In this document: in pieces, positions 29,591 through 41,059 of the stretch
Layout: every line of letters starts with the position of its first letter
How positions within the stretch are numbered: the stretch's first letter is position 1
Source: Geosiphon pyriformis
Taxonomy: Eukaryota > Glomeromycota > Glomeromycetes > Archaeosporales > Geosiphonaceae
DNA: 43,155 bases
Direction of reading: 5' to 3'
Assembly: GCA_016748015.1 (NCBI GenBank)
Contig: JAAOMT010000234.1
Span: 1 to 43,155, forward strand
Notes under the pieces: generated by a model
Seen by the model: the letters and a program-made list of their open reading frames with translations, nothing else
What the model was told of the DNA's origin: nothing
Database searches by the model: none
Position numbers and translations under genes: made by a program

Positions 29591-32373
29591 ACATTTTAAA
29601 AAAAAGATCTATGAATGATTTCGAGTGGTAATAAATAGAAGTCTTAAAAAAAATTTAAAATTTTCATTTTTGCATTTTCTTGATTGGATTTCACTTGAAA
29701 TAGAATAAATTATAAAATAAGTCAAAGATTTTTTTCATTTTAAAGCACTCATAACATCAATATGATTCAGATTTATTTCATATATGCTTTAAGGCTATGT
29801 TTTACAAAATATATTATTTTGCAGAAAAATAGCTGGCAAAGTTGAAAACTTTGGTCAAGCTAGTATATATAATTTCAAACACATGATTATAGAAAAGCGT
29901 GATTGTATAGGAATTCTCTATATAGTCACAATATAATAAAATTATCCTATATTACTATTTTACAGAGATATCTACTGATATAAGATCTTAGACCGGGTAA
30001 TCTTTTTTCGTGTACTTTTGCCAATATTATTTTAAATTTTAGATCTGTAGTGTTTTTGATTGTCATATAAACTATTTTTATATTAGCCAAATCAAAGCAT
30101 AATTTGAGACAATACATTTGAATTTGAAATTTGCGAATCAAATTTCTAAAACAAATTTCTAACGCTTCGCTTTGATATTTTTTTAATAAATTTTTGTAAT
30201 TAATTGCAATTTATATAATATTTATTTATAATTTTATCTTTAATATTTACAAAAATTGAAAATTTATAAAAAAAGTCAAATTTTGTTTTTGCATATGAGT
30301 AATTTATTATCGAACAAAAAACTATTAGTTGATTACTTTTAACTAAATATCATTAGATATAGTATCATAGATACTTTAAGATTTATAGAGTAATTGAAAT
30401 TTGTTAAAATTTAAGTACTCTGCATAAGATTTTAAAAAGTTCACCAAAACATGAAAAAGTTTAATAAAATTAATTGAAACTTTTAGCAATAGAAACTAAA
30501 ATATTATTTTATTAAAAATCATTTAATTAATTACATATAATGTTTATTTTTCAATATTTTTTGAAAAATTATATTCAAAAATAAATATTTTCTAAATATT
30601 ACAAAGATTTATCATTCAAAATAATTTTTTTTAATTGGAGACTATCAAATAGGGTGTGCTGCCACAAAACCAGACAAAGTAAACACTTTTTAATGTATTA
30701 GCTCAAAGATTTTATCTTTGCTATTTTGTTTGTAAATTTTTATTTCTTTTTAAATCTTTATTTTAATTACTAAAACAAAGTAGTAAAGAGCTTTTATTTT
30801 TTTTGTTAAAAACTGTAAAATTTTTTAAATCAACATTTAAATTTAGTTATTTCTAATTTACAAAATACTATTTAATTCAATGTCAAAAAAAAGTTGATTG
30901 ATTTAAATTTAGTAATCTAACTTGATTAAAAATTTAAAAAATTCATTGGTTTAACATCAATTACTTTATTTTTTTTGTAAAAACTGCCAATAAATATTAT
31001 TAAGTAAAATACAATTATGAAATAATTAACTTAGCTTATTTTTTTTTTATTAATGCTTATACATTCCATCGACTCTACTAGTTACACAAAGTGACTATAG
31101 ACGTAGATCATGCGTTTACAACATGTGACCGGCCACTCGCTATTATAAACATTTAAAATTGCCATTTATTTCAAGTTTAATAAAATTTTAATAAATCAAA
31201 TATTTATTTAAAAAACAGCAAAATTTTTATTTTAAATTAATATCAAGTTTGTATAATTTTAATAATAATAAATGTAAAAAAATTAAAGTAAAAGTGGCTT
31301 AAATAATTAATGAATCCTAAAAAAATAATGGTTATGTTTGAATTGTGTTTATTGTCTTAACTTTTTTAAAAACTACTTTTGCAATTTTTTTAAATATATT
31401 TGTTTCAAAATATTAAGTGTTTCAATTTTAAATCTGAAGCCAAATCTGTAATAAATTTTCTATATTTTGATTAAAAATTTGAACTATATACACTAATTAA
31501 AAAAAAGTAAAAACATAGAAAACTTGTTTTTAATAAAAAAATTATACACAATTTAGTTTTTCTGCAAATATTAAATACAGTATATTCGCACTAAGGAGTT
31601 TACAATTTTTAAAAGTTTTTTGTTTTATAAATAAAATAGAATACTAAAAATGATTTTAATAAGAATAATTTAATTTTTTTAAGAAATACACAGACATTAT
31701 AAAGTATAAAGTTTTGAAACCAAATTTTTTTTAATACACTATCATATTTTTATTAAAAAAAACCAATCACTTGTAATTTGCTTATAAAAATATTGAGATA
31801 TGCACAAAAATTTGGCTTTTATTAATGCTAAAATTGAATACAAAGAAAGCAAACAAAATGGCAAGATTTAAAAAAGAGCAATAATATTTCTGTCTAATTA
31901 TAAAATTACTTATTAAACATTTTGCTAATAATTTTTTGTAAATGAGAAAAGAACAATTAAATCAAAAAGAAAGGAATTTAATGGTTCTAGAAATCTAAAA
32001 GAAAAAAAAGGTGGTACTTAATTATTAGAGCAGCAAGTTGTAGATTCAAGTGGGTATAAGATACTTTTTCTTTTGTGCCTTCCAGTCAACATATTTTATT
32101 TATTTATTCAAAAGAATAATTTAAGACTGGCAAATATAAGATTAGTAATATCTTTTTACTGCTTCCTATAATTTTTATCTGATCCTAAACAATATTTCTA
32201 TCCTTTATTTCTCTCTTTTTTGTGAAAACTCTTTTTTTTTCCAGCAAATACGATATTAGCCGACGTAGTATTTTTTTGCACAATTTATGATATGAAAAAT
32301 TAGTATTTATTCAGAAATGTCTGTTGTACTGAGAAAATTGACTCTGAAAAAAAATCTTGAATTGTTTGATTAC
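29591..32373. other. Long AT-rich spacer with one less AT-rich island
   Basis: No gene is supported. The only compositional outlier is at about 31066-31143 (CATCGACTCTACTAGTTACA through TGTGACCGGCCACTCGC). It contains an imperfect hairpin (AGTTAC ACAAA GTGACT) and a palindrome-like ACGTAGATCATGCGT. It does not fit a tRNA (no T-loop string) or 5S rRNA. The rest shows no readable domains. Confidence 0.4.
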
Positions 32374-32586
32374 TCAAAACGGAACAGTGAAACAAATGTC
32401 TAACCTTATACCTGATTTAAAAGATCTTATATAAGTAAACACATTATATGATGATTTACTGTAAAGAGGTCCTATACAATCGGACATCTTTACAATTACG
32501 AGTTTAGAGTATTCCCATGGGTATGATTTTATAGAAGTATGGCTATATATATTAGCTTTCCCAAAGGTTTTAATTTTGCTAGCCAT
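32374..32586 (-). CDS. Possible small protein, 70 residues, unrecognised
   Basis: A plain open frame with a good ATG context (GAAAATGG) and a less AT-rich composition than the flanks. It starts MASKIKTFGKANIYSHTSIK and ends FTVPF. There is no signal peptide, membrane segment or known motif. No copy elsewhere in the window supports it. It may be an exon of a longer gene or a relic. Weak. Confidence 0.25.
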   Translation of the reverse strand: MASKIKTFGKANIYSHTSIKSYPWEYSKLVIVKMSDCIGPLYSKSSYNVFTYIRSFKSGIRLDICFTVPF

Positions 32587-33501
32587 TTTCTATAGAATAT
32601 TATATTATCTGAAAGATAGTTTAAACATATTTGAAACATATTGATATTATGAGTACTTTAAAATTACATAAAATCTCCACTTATTTTTAATTTATTCAAT
32701 TTCGAGTGGAACACAATCAAAAATACGAATATTAAAATCTATTTACATCAACTTTTATTATAGAAATTTATTTTTAAATCCCATTATTATTTGGGCTTAA
32801 AATAATTCACAGACCATTTTTAAAACATTAACAGCTTAGAGAAAAAACCAATGAAGTAATTAAATAATTTACCAAATTTTAAAAGCATAAATATATTATA
32901 AATTTTTAAATAAACTACATCTCAATAAGATTTTAGTACTTGAAAAAAATTAGTTAACAGAAAATGTGCAAAATAATAAAAATATATATGTTTTAATTAT
33001 CAAAGTAAAATGAAAGGACTATTTATCTGAGAGAGAAATCGTTAATCCTCCTTGGGAATGCCATTCAGATGCAGAAAGTCGAAAATCTTATCAGAATTTA
33101 AGCTTTTAACCAACCTATTATATATGCTTGATATAAATCGCTTTTAATTTTTGGTACGTCTTATAGTCAAAACTATAAATTTAGTATTTATTATGTTGAA
33201 TATCTAGATATAAAAGAATAAAGAGATTTATGTTTGCTAATTAAGTTTGGGATAAAGACTGAAATTGGAAAATTGAGTTTCAAATGAATAACTAATTTAC
33301 TATGGATATGCCTAGGGTAAGTTTCTCACCTATTCATAATGGTTAGGAATCAGAGGGTAAACAAAAATATTCGTCCCACAAAAGCTTACAAGACGTGGAA
33401 AACCAAAAGTGAGCAAGGATATGAATTTGAATTTTATGAAAAAGTTACATTTTCTTATGGTATCTCCATATCGAATTTCACTGATCTATAATTTTATATT
33501 T
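32587..33501. other. Spacer upstream of secreted-protein block copy 2
   Basis: AT-rich. Around 33030-33115 there is a less AT-rich patch (CGTTAATCCTCCTTGGGAATG, CATTCAGATGCAGAAAGTCG) with no continuous frame. From about 33190 the sequence aligns with 16840 onward and belongs to the duplicated block. Confidence 0.4.
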
Positions 33502-33819
33502 TTATTCACAAACTGCGACTCCACATTGTTCGCATGTTCTTTCCCCAATAACACATTTAAGTTGCTTACAATTCTTAATTTCATCAGACGAGCATCTCAC
33601 TTTACGGCACACCTCACAAGGGTACCCAATGCGTCTAGCTGCAAACCTAATCGTGAATTGAGTTGGAGCTTTCGTAGAATTAACACCTTTTTCGGAAGTG
33701 TTATCGGGAGAACCGCTGCTGTCAGGTACTTGATCAGCCACAATAAAAGTGTTAACAGTAATCAAAGCAAAAATCAAAAAGGCCAAAAAAACTTTGTTAA
33801 AGGTTGATTTGGGTATCAT
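33502..33819 (-). CDS. Small secreted cysteine-rich protein 2 (effector candidate)
   Basis: A 105-residue intronless frame. The N-terminus MIPKSTFNKV then FLAFLIFALI is nearly the same as in the paralogue at 17067-17342 and forms a signal peptide, with possible cleavage after residue 28 (FIVA then DQ). Residues 29-61 are Ser/Asp/Pro/Thr-rich. R62-R63 is a dibasic site that a Kex2-type protease could cut, leaving a Cys-rich peptide of 42 residues. Eight Cys: C68, C71, C76, C84, C89, C96, C99, C104. C76-x7-C84-x4-C89-x9-C99-x4-C104 has the same spacing as C45-x7-C53-x4-C58-x9-C68-x4-C73 of the paralogue, which implies a shared disulphide fold despite little other identity. Effector function is inference. 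No known family recognised. Confidence 0.83.
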   Translation of the reverse strand: MIPKSTFNKVFLAFLIFALITVNTFIVADQVPDSSGSPDNTSEKGVNSTKAPTQFTIRFAARRIGYPCEVCRKVRCSSDEIKNCKQLKCVIGERTCEQCGVAVCE

Positions 33820-33925
33820 AGTTAAAGCTTTTTTCAGGATGGTTTTTTATTTCTATGAAAAAAGCTGGGCTAAGTTAATAGGATTTTCTTACTTTAATAA
33901 ACAAAATTTGGTGATTTGAATCTGA

Positions 33926-33954
33926 CAAGCGAAATGGATCCTTTTTATAAGAAA
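33926..33954 (-). promoter_or_regulatory. Conserved TATA-type promoter block of secreted-protein gene 2
   Basis: The minus strand reads TTATAAAAAG and then CCATTTCGCTTG, 107-135 bp upstream of the ATG. This is the same order and distance as at 17450-17478 for the paralogue. Confidence 0.6.
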
Positions 33955-34762
33955 TTTCTCGACGTTTTAAAATTTTGCCAAAGTTAATAAGTATTAGTAA
34001 GAAGTGAAATGATAATAGGAAAATTCCCAAAGTTATTTTCAATGGTTGAATGAAAATGACCAACTTTAGATACAATATTGTCAGGAAAAAGTACCTTGTA
34101 TTGATGATGCAATATTAAATGAAAGCAAATTAATTCTTTATGATCATTCAAAATGCTAAATTGTTTTAGACAAGTAAATGAATTTTTCTAAAAAAATCGA
34201 GTCCTAAAAAAGATCAAATACTCATAGGGAATGCATTTTTACATTAGAAAAATAGAAATCTCATAGCCAAATGCGCGTTGATTAGTTTGCCTATTCAAGA
34301 TCTCCATGATCACATTTCAGTGCCCTATTCTGTAGTGCAAGGGAAAAAGGATAAATTTTACCAACAAATAAAAAAAATTTGCGTATTCTTATCTTGCTAA
34401 TTTTTATTGATTAAGCAGTAATTGAAATGGATAAAATCAAGAATTTCAACTGAATTTTCAGAATTTCGATTATTACTTTTATGAAAGGCTACTATCAGAG
34501 CAATATACGCTAATTAATTGCCCTTAACATAAATTTAGCAGATAAGATAGCAAAATGAACAAGGAATTGGCAAACTCATTGTTTCTATGACCATGAGCAT
34601 TCCTTGTTTTCTTCTAAATCAACTAGGCATCTCTCACCGCTTAAATTAAAAATGCAAGCATTGCTTTTGTCCATCCTAAAGCACGCTAGCTTGAACAAAG
34701 CCTCACTAAATCACTGATTGGTTGTTATTTGCGGTATAAACCACCCAGAATCTTTTACATAG

Positions 34763-34865
34763 AATTTTGAGGCATTTAAGAATACCTTGCCAATGAAATA
34801 TTCAGGTATTAAACAAGCTAAAAAGGAAGGCATTCCAGTTAGACAAGTTTTTTATGATTCCACAG
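34763..34865 (+). other. Orphan exon-like segment
   Basis: TTTTACATAG looks like a 3' splice site before 34763 and ACAG/GTAGGT like a 5' splice site after 34865. Between them lies an open 34-codon frame, including NFEAFKNTLPMKYSGIKQAK, EGIPVRQVF and YDSTG. The composition is coding-like. A Tc1 terminal repeat begins 38 bases downstream, so the rest of the gene may have been cut off or displaced. No family recognised and no other exon found. Confidence 0.4.
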
Positions 34866-34903
34866 GTAGGTAAAACTTTACCACATCCAAAGTTTGTTTC
34901 ATA

Positions 34904-35735
34904 CAGTGGCTCACAAAAGTCATCGTGTCACCCAAGAACAAAAATTTCGCTAAAGGTAGTCGCGTTTCTTATGTGATTTTATTGCATGTTTTAGATTGTC
35001 TTGATAGATATGATACTAAACCTGGAAGAGAGTCCTTAAGAATAAATTAACAATCTTTTGGCATAAAAAAAATTACTATATTATACCTGAAAAGTTGTTC
35101 TCGGAAAGGTGTAACACAAGCTACGGCAATGCGCACAAAAAAAATTCAGAAAATTCCACAGATAAACAAAGGCCTAGACGCCCGCGACTTTTAATCAAAT
35201 CTAATGAATGAAAAATTGATCGTCTTTTTTCTGCTCAAGAATGTTTAACAGTAGTAGAAATATTAAAATCAACAATAACAATGATGTTAATATTGAAACT
35301 GTTCTTAAAGCCTCTGGAAAAATCGTTCACAAGCACGAAAAAAACCCTACCTAAAAAAATACATCAAAAATAACGATTAAACTTTGCGTAAAAATATAAA
35401 AATTGGACTATCGAAGACTGGAAGCCTATGAAACCACTTAGAAATCGGCATGTACAACCAACTGTAAACTTTGGTAGAGATGGTGTGAGATTGTTTTATA
35501 ATGCACGGCGTTGGAAATCTCTGTTATATTTAATGGCGAAGGTTATATTTAGAGATGATTTTATTGGAACATTAAACCAATTTGAATACACAAGATATCA
35601 TTTTCAAACAGAATAATGACCCCAAAATTTACCAAGAAGTAATTTGGAAACATAATATTGAGATTCTTGATTGGCTCCCACAATTTCCAGACCTAGATTC
35701 TATTGAACACGTGTGGAATGAGGTCAAGTAATATT
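34904..35735 (+). mobile_element. Tc1/mariner element relic of a second family, 5' terminal repeat kept
   Basis: The terminal repeat CAGTGGCTCACAAAAGTCAT begins at 34904 after TA. It differs from the repeat of the 18691 element. Transposase pieces in order but in several frames: GRPRRPRLLIKSNE near 35172, RLNFA.KYKNWTIEDWK near 35378-35424, QPTVNFGRDGVRLF near 35458, VIFRDDFIGTL with a shifted frame, FQTE followed by DPK..., and LDWLPQFPDLDSIEHVWNEVK near 35668-35730, which is the changed SPDLNPIENVW box. The SDES segment between WTIEDWK and PTVNF is deleted. Stops and frameshifts show that it is dead. No 3' terminal repeat found. Confidence 0.85.
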
Positions 35736-36960
35736 TTCAGTTATCTTTAGTCAATTAACTTTTAAGTTTGAACTTTTAAATTATCACATTTATAATTGAA
35801 TAACTGCCTAACAATTAATTAAAACTTCTTTTAAAACTGAGAATAAAGAAAGCTCTTAAACTGCTCTTATTTTTGAACTCTTTTCAAGTAATTCAGACTT
35901 TTTGTCTCTAATTTTAACATTTAATATAATGAATAACCAATACATTTTTCAAAACCAAAATATTCTGCTAGCTTTTTAAAGAATTCAAATAGCTCTTGAA
36001 TAATAAAACACAATTCTTTCACCTTTGTTTTGAGGAGATGCTTAGAACCTAATAAAATAGTTAGAAGATTTTGAGAAAGAAGCAACTGCCAATCGATATA
36101 ATAATAAATATAAGTTTTAGATTGTTCATAAAAATTTTCTGCCATATAGTTTACTCAAAAAATAAATAAAAATGCAGCTCAACAAATTGTTCAATAGTTT
36201 TCCGAAAATGCAGAACATAATATCACATTTTTTACAATCTGATTCGAAGAAAATTTTATATTATTTATGTTAATATTAAAATAAAGAATAAAACTTGAAA
36301 AAAAATTTAAGATTTAGAAGTAATGGTAGCCAAATATATAAACATGTAGATTTTGAAAAAAACTGGGCCAAAAAACAAAAGATACATTTCTTTACAAAAG
36401 AATTAAAAACTGATTTGTTTTATGTTCTATGACCTTTTTTTATCTTCAAATATAAAAATTACCTTTAAATATAACAGTAAAATTAATCTAGCACATCAAA
36501 AATAATTAAAAAATACATTTAAATATGGTTTTTCTTCTTTATTAACTTTTTTAATATCGCTTTGCTCTCGAATAACTGTTATTTCTTTTACTGTTTGTGC
36601 TTAAAATCTAAAAAAAACAATTAATAATAAAATAATCACAAATTATTGAAATAATTAGCCTAAACAGTTTAAGAAAATCAGAAATCTTTAAAATCTTAAT
36701 AATACTCATGTTTTAATTAACAACAACAGTTTTAATACGATCAAAAACTCTAAAATCAAGATTTTTTAGTATGTTAATAATGTAAAATGACTGGCTATAT
36801 ATTATAAAATTGCAACAATTCTCTAATGCCTCTTCTAAATCTTTAAAATAATAATTAGCAAAATGAAAACTATAACAGTTATGCTTTTAATCAAAGACCA
36901 AATCAAGTTTATGTAAATTTTTTAAAAAAAAATCTATTAACTAAAGCAACAAAATCCTAG
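35736..36960. other. Spacer, no supported gene
   Basis: The minus strand at 35921-36145 has a 74-codon open frame (MAENFYEQSKTYIYYYIDWQ...), in slightly less AT-rich DNA, without motif or homologue that I can name. I regard it as uncertain. The remainder is AT-rich and may include the 5' end of the gypsy element that follows. Confidence 0.35.
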
Positions 36961-37840
36961 TTTTAAACTGGTAGCCACAGCTGCTAAAAATAAGAATACA
37001 AACCAAAAAAAGAAAACTCTTTATTTAATTTCAATTTAAATAATAATAATAATATTGAAATACAAGACCCAAACATTAAACCATCTAGCCATACAAAGTC
37101 AAAAAAACAAAAAGTTGAATTTGATCTTAATACAGCTGTTTTAACATTTAAAAACAAGAATAAAACACCAAAAACAAAAAAATTTAAAAGTTTACCCAGT
37201 TAAACTTTTAAAAATTAGATTCTTATTTAATAATTAAAAATTTAATGAAAACCCCAGTTTATATTATCTTTGGCCAGTTTATAACACATTTACAGTTCTA
37301 AAAAAAATTAAAAATTTCTTTAATTTCAAAAACGAAAATGCTAAAAACCAATAAATATCTCTATCATTCAGTTTTTGCCAATATTAACAATATTATCTTT
37401 TTAATTTGTAAAGCCCGAATAACTAGATATTTTATAAATTTAATTTTAGATGAAGGTTTCTTAGTTATTATTATAACTCAGCATTTTTTGAAAACAATTA
37501 GAATGAAAATAGATGAATCTTTAAGATAACTAATAACCAATATAAATAGAAATAAAAAAAAGATGAAAATTACGAGGACTATTTCAGTACAAATTAATAA
37601 CCAATATAAAAATATCTGAAATAAAAGATTACACAATAATTATAGAAAATAAATAGTTAAAAAAAGCCAAGACTTTACTAAACTACAAATTATGTGAGCT
37701 TATCATTTAATATGATAAAAAGCTAATTATAGTAAAATGCTAACATTAAACTGTATTCCCAAAAATAGCCAAACAACAATAACAGACTCAAAACAATAAT
37801 AACAAAAATAATCACTCTAAAAAATTTGATAATATTTAAG

Positions 37841-37874
37841 ATAATAATAATAATAATAATAATAAATAATAACA

Positions 37875-37907
<33 letters not shown>

Positions 37908-37910
37908 ATA
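37841..37910. repeat. AAT/ATT triplet tract forming a foldback
   Basis: A run of ATA/AAT triplets, interrupted by a few changes, turns into a run of TAT/ATT triplets at about 37889. The two halves are reverse complements and could form a hairpin. The tract lies in the 5' part of the gypsy relic. Confidence 0.9.
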
Positions 37911-38159
37911 AACCAATTTAAAAAACTTTTAATTAAGCAAAAAGGATTCATCAAAGATAAAAAAATAAATATTAAAAACTTTTTAATACAAAATGACAAA
38001 GTTGTATTTAAAGAAAAAGAAAAATCAGAGAAAATCAACTTAATATAACATGTAATTAAAATAAACCAAATTTAACTAATTATATAAAGTCTTATCAGTT
38101 TAATTAATAAAATGATAAATTTATTAAGAAAAAATAGAATAGATAAAAAAGCTTGAATT

Positions 38160-38700
38160 CATACCAAAAATCAAAAAAAAACGAACACTTTCTGTTGTAG
38201 TAGTATCTAAGAACAAAAATCTTACAATTTTATGTAAACTAAAAATAATTGAATACAAACATAAATTAAAATCTTAATACTTTTTCTAATATTAAGAACA
38301 TATATAATATATTTAAAGATGTCACTTTTTTCTTAATAATTGATTTAATTGTTAAATTTTAACAAGTAAAAATAAATTCTGCCAACAAAAATAAAACAGG
38401 TTTTATTACAAAATATGGAACTTATAAGTTTACAGTAATATTATTCAAATTAATAAATGCTTTTTTTATATTTTAATGTTTAATAAATAAAGTTTTCAAA
38501 CTATTTCACAAAAAATTTATTTTGATATATTTAGATAACATAATTATATTCAAAAAATTAGAATAAACATTTAAATTACTTGTGACAAATTTTAATTTTT
38601 TTAAAATAAAAGTTTTAAAATAAATCTATTTTTAAATAACAATTTACTTAGTCTTTAAGTTACTTTATCTTAAAAAAGATACAAAAGCATAAACAATTAA
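38160..38700 (+). pseudogene. Reverse transcriptase domain relic (Ty3/gypsy)
   Basis: From about 38280 to 38640 one continuous frame follows the gypsy RT pattern with in-frame stops. It includes VKINSANKNKTGFITKYGT (about 38366-38423, the A/D.EKTAF.T..G.YE region), LFKLINAFF in place of the FGL.NAP.TFQ box, and IYLDNIIIF (38525-38551) where the YLDDIIIF catalytic box has its second Asp changed to Asn. A shifted frame near 38195 still reads VVVVSKNKN (the conserved VVVVKKKDG-like box). The catalytic change and the stops show that it is inactive. Confidence 0.85.
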
Positions 38701-39589
38701 TAAATATAAATAAACTATGTTTTTTTTGAATTAACAATTTATTATTAAAAATTTGTAAAAGCTTTGCCAAAATTGCATATTTTTTTAACCAGCTGCTTAA
38801 AAAAGCTGTAAATTATTATTAAAATACAGTTTAATAAAAAACATCTAATATTCTTAAAAAATACTTATTTTAAGTCTATTTTAAAACAGTCTAATTTAAA
38901 AACTATTTATTTCTTATACTAATTTTTTAAAATTTTAATTAGATATTATTTAATTTTAGTTATATTAAAAAACATATTTTATAGCTTGTTTTTAGTTAAA
39001 CAAAATTATATTGTTATTAAACAAAAATAAGTTTTAGTTGTTTAAATAGTAAAATATTAAAATTAATATTTTTTATATGTTTACTTTATAGTATATATTA
39101 ATTATTGAATTTTAATTTAATTATATTACAAATATAAACTAAACATTTATGAATTATTTGCTTGATTTTATAATAAAACAAATATAATTATAAAATTAAA
39201 TATTAAACAAAATAAGCTATTAAAAAGCAAACACTTTATCTTAATTAATAGTTTATTAATAAAAAAACCGACAAAATTTCATAATTTAATTATTGGTGTT
39301 TTACTTTAAAACAAACACAGTAATAAACTTAAAAATCTATTTATACTTATTAAAATTTTGAATAAAAAACAGTATTTACTAAATTATAATTAAAAAAAAA
39401 AGATTTTGCAAAAACAATGAAATTTTTATTGAATTTATCAAAACCAATTGTATTAAAGAAATTAAAAAATTTTAATCATTACAAATATTATTTAATTTAA
39501 AAATAAAGAAATTCTAATACAAAATATACACATATATATTAATAAAACATTTTAAAAACAAAAAAATCTAAAAACATTAAAATAATGTT

Positions 39590-40090
39590 GTTATAATTAA
39601 AATAAGTTATTAATATAATTATTAACTTTGATTATTAACACAATTATAAATTTAATTATTAATTTTTTTTCAAAATATATAAGTAAAACTTCTCAAAGCT
39701 GTAAAAAATTATTGAATTCAAACTTAAGTTTTAAATAAAATTAATACAATAATATTAATTCCTTTATTTTTTTTAATTTGTATAATTATTAGTTTTTGTA
39801 AAATATATTAAATAAATAATTATTAAAAAATACAACTAATACCTAATATGAAATTTTAAAGACACCAATATATACCAACGTGTTATATTTTGTTGATAAT
39901 ATAAACTATTTTTTTGTTTTCAGATTTTTTGTTATCTTTTAAAAAGAATAGCAACACAGATATTTATAAAACTGATTTTTTATATTGAATTTTTACTAAT
40001 TCAATTCATTTATTAAAGTTAAATTACTCTTAAATTATTTTATTGTTATATAATACTGTTATTTATTAATATATTACATATGTTTATAAC
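39590..40090 (+). mobile_element. LTR-like copy nested within the gypsy relic
   Basis: It aligns over about 500 bases with 1180-1700: ATATATAAGTAAAACTTCTC against ATATATAAGCAAGACTTTTT, TGTAAAATATATTAAATAAATA against TGTAAAGTATATTAAATAAATA, and TATTTTGTTGATAATATAAA against TTTTTTGTTGACAGTATAAA. It lies between the RNase H and integrase relics, which suggests a solo LTR inserted into an older element. Target-site duplication was not identified. Confidence 0.65.
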
Positions 40091-40137
40091 AATATTATTG
40101 GTTAATTTTAAGAAAAAATATATTAAAATATATTAAA

Positions 40138-40400
40138 ACTTGTGATATTTGCTAATAGACAACCAAATTCAATTAAAAAAAAATATTTATTCAATATTTG
40201 TTAATTAACTTATTCACCAAATTGGAATAAATATTGTAAGATTTTTACAATAACTTCTAATAAAACCATGTATTTAATAACAATCACAAATTATCTAACA
40301 AAATAAATAGAAACAAGAAAAATACCAAATTAAATAACAGTTATTATTTATTAACTTTATATATAAGATAATCATATATTATTATAAATGCTTTAGAGAA
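40138..40400 (+). pseudogene. Integrase core relic (Ty3/gypsy)
   Basis: One frame has KTCDIC (the second half of the HHCC zinc finger) at about 40137-40153. A shifted frame reads SPNWNKYCKIFTITSN and then TMYLITITNYLTK, a stop, and IETRKIPN (about 40265-40340), which follows the integrase pattern GN.YI.V.TDYLTKW.EA.. around the first catalytic Asp. Here that Asp is Asn. The Trp after LTK has become a stop (TGG to TAA/TAG type change). Confidence 0.78.
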
Positions 40401-41059
40401 TTACTTAAAATAAAAAAAAGATTTTTTTTAACTTATAATAAAAATATTGAAACTATATTCTTTAAAGAAATAATAAAACTTAATCACAAAAACATTTTGC
40501 AAAAATACCTAAAATAATTCTAAATTTTTTAGTAAAAGCACAAATAATTGCTTATAAAAGACTCAAAAATAAATTAATAAAACACTTTCTTTAAATATTG
40601 GTAATTTAGTTCTTAAATATTAATTAATTCAAAACAATATTTTTGATAGCGAATTCTTAAATCAATAAATTAACCATTTATTATCAACGAAGTATTAAGC
40701 AATAACTTTTATATTTTATAATACCAGTATAAAACAATATTTAATAATTAATTTGTTTATAGTACATTAATTAAAAAGTATTATAAAAGATTTAATTGTT
40801 ATTAATTGTTATGATACTTATAATATTATTTAAACAAACACAAAAACAAGCATAAATAAAGTCATTTTACTTTTAAAACAAATGTATTTTTTTAGTTACA
40901 ATGTACAAAATGCTTTTTTTATTTTTTATAAATATTAAATAAAAAATTATCTAAATACTTTACTTATTATTAGAAAACAATTTATAATAAAATATAAAAT
41001 TAGAGTATATTTATTATTAATTCATAAAAAACTGTTACAAAAAAAAACAGAAAATTGGC

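Larger units (their letters stand above)
33190..34730 (-). repeat. Segmental duplication with secreted-protein gene, copy 2 (partner 16840-18260)
   Basis: Direct relative of the block at 16840-18260, with the shared landmarks listed there. Unlike copy 1, it is not followed by the Tc1 element found at 18691, so that transposon inserted after the duplication or was lost here. Confidence 0.82.

Noticed and set aside
29947-30141. A 64-codon minus-strand frame
   Set aside because: Composition matches spacer DNA. No start context, motif or second copy was found.
31066-31143. tRNA gene
   Set aside because: Neither strand shows the T-loop GTTC-A--C string, an acceptor stem or correct spacing.
33409-33807. 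A 132-codon plus-strand frame opposite secreted protein 2
   Set aside because: The minus-strand reading has a signal peptide, a conserved start and a Cys ladder shared with a paralogue. The plus-strand frame has no counterpart at 17067-17342.
37338-38038. Open frames of 63 and 73 codons inside the gypsy relic
   Set aside because: One is on the minus strand and includes the AAT/ATT triplet tract. The other lies where decayed gypsy pol is expected and shows no independent gene features.
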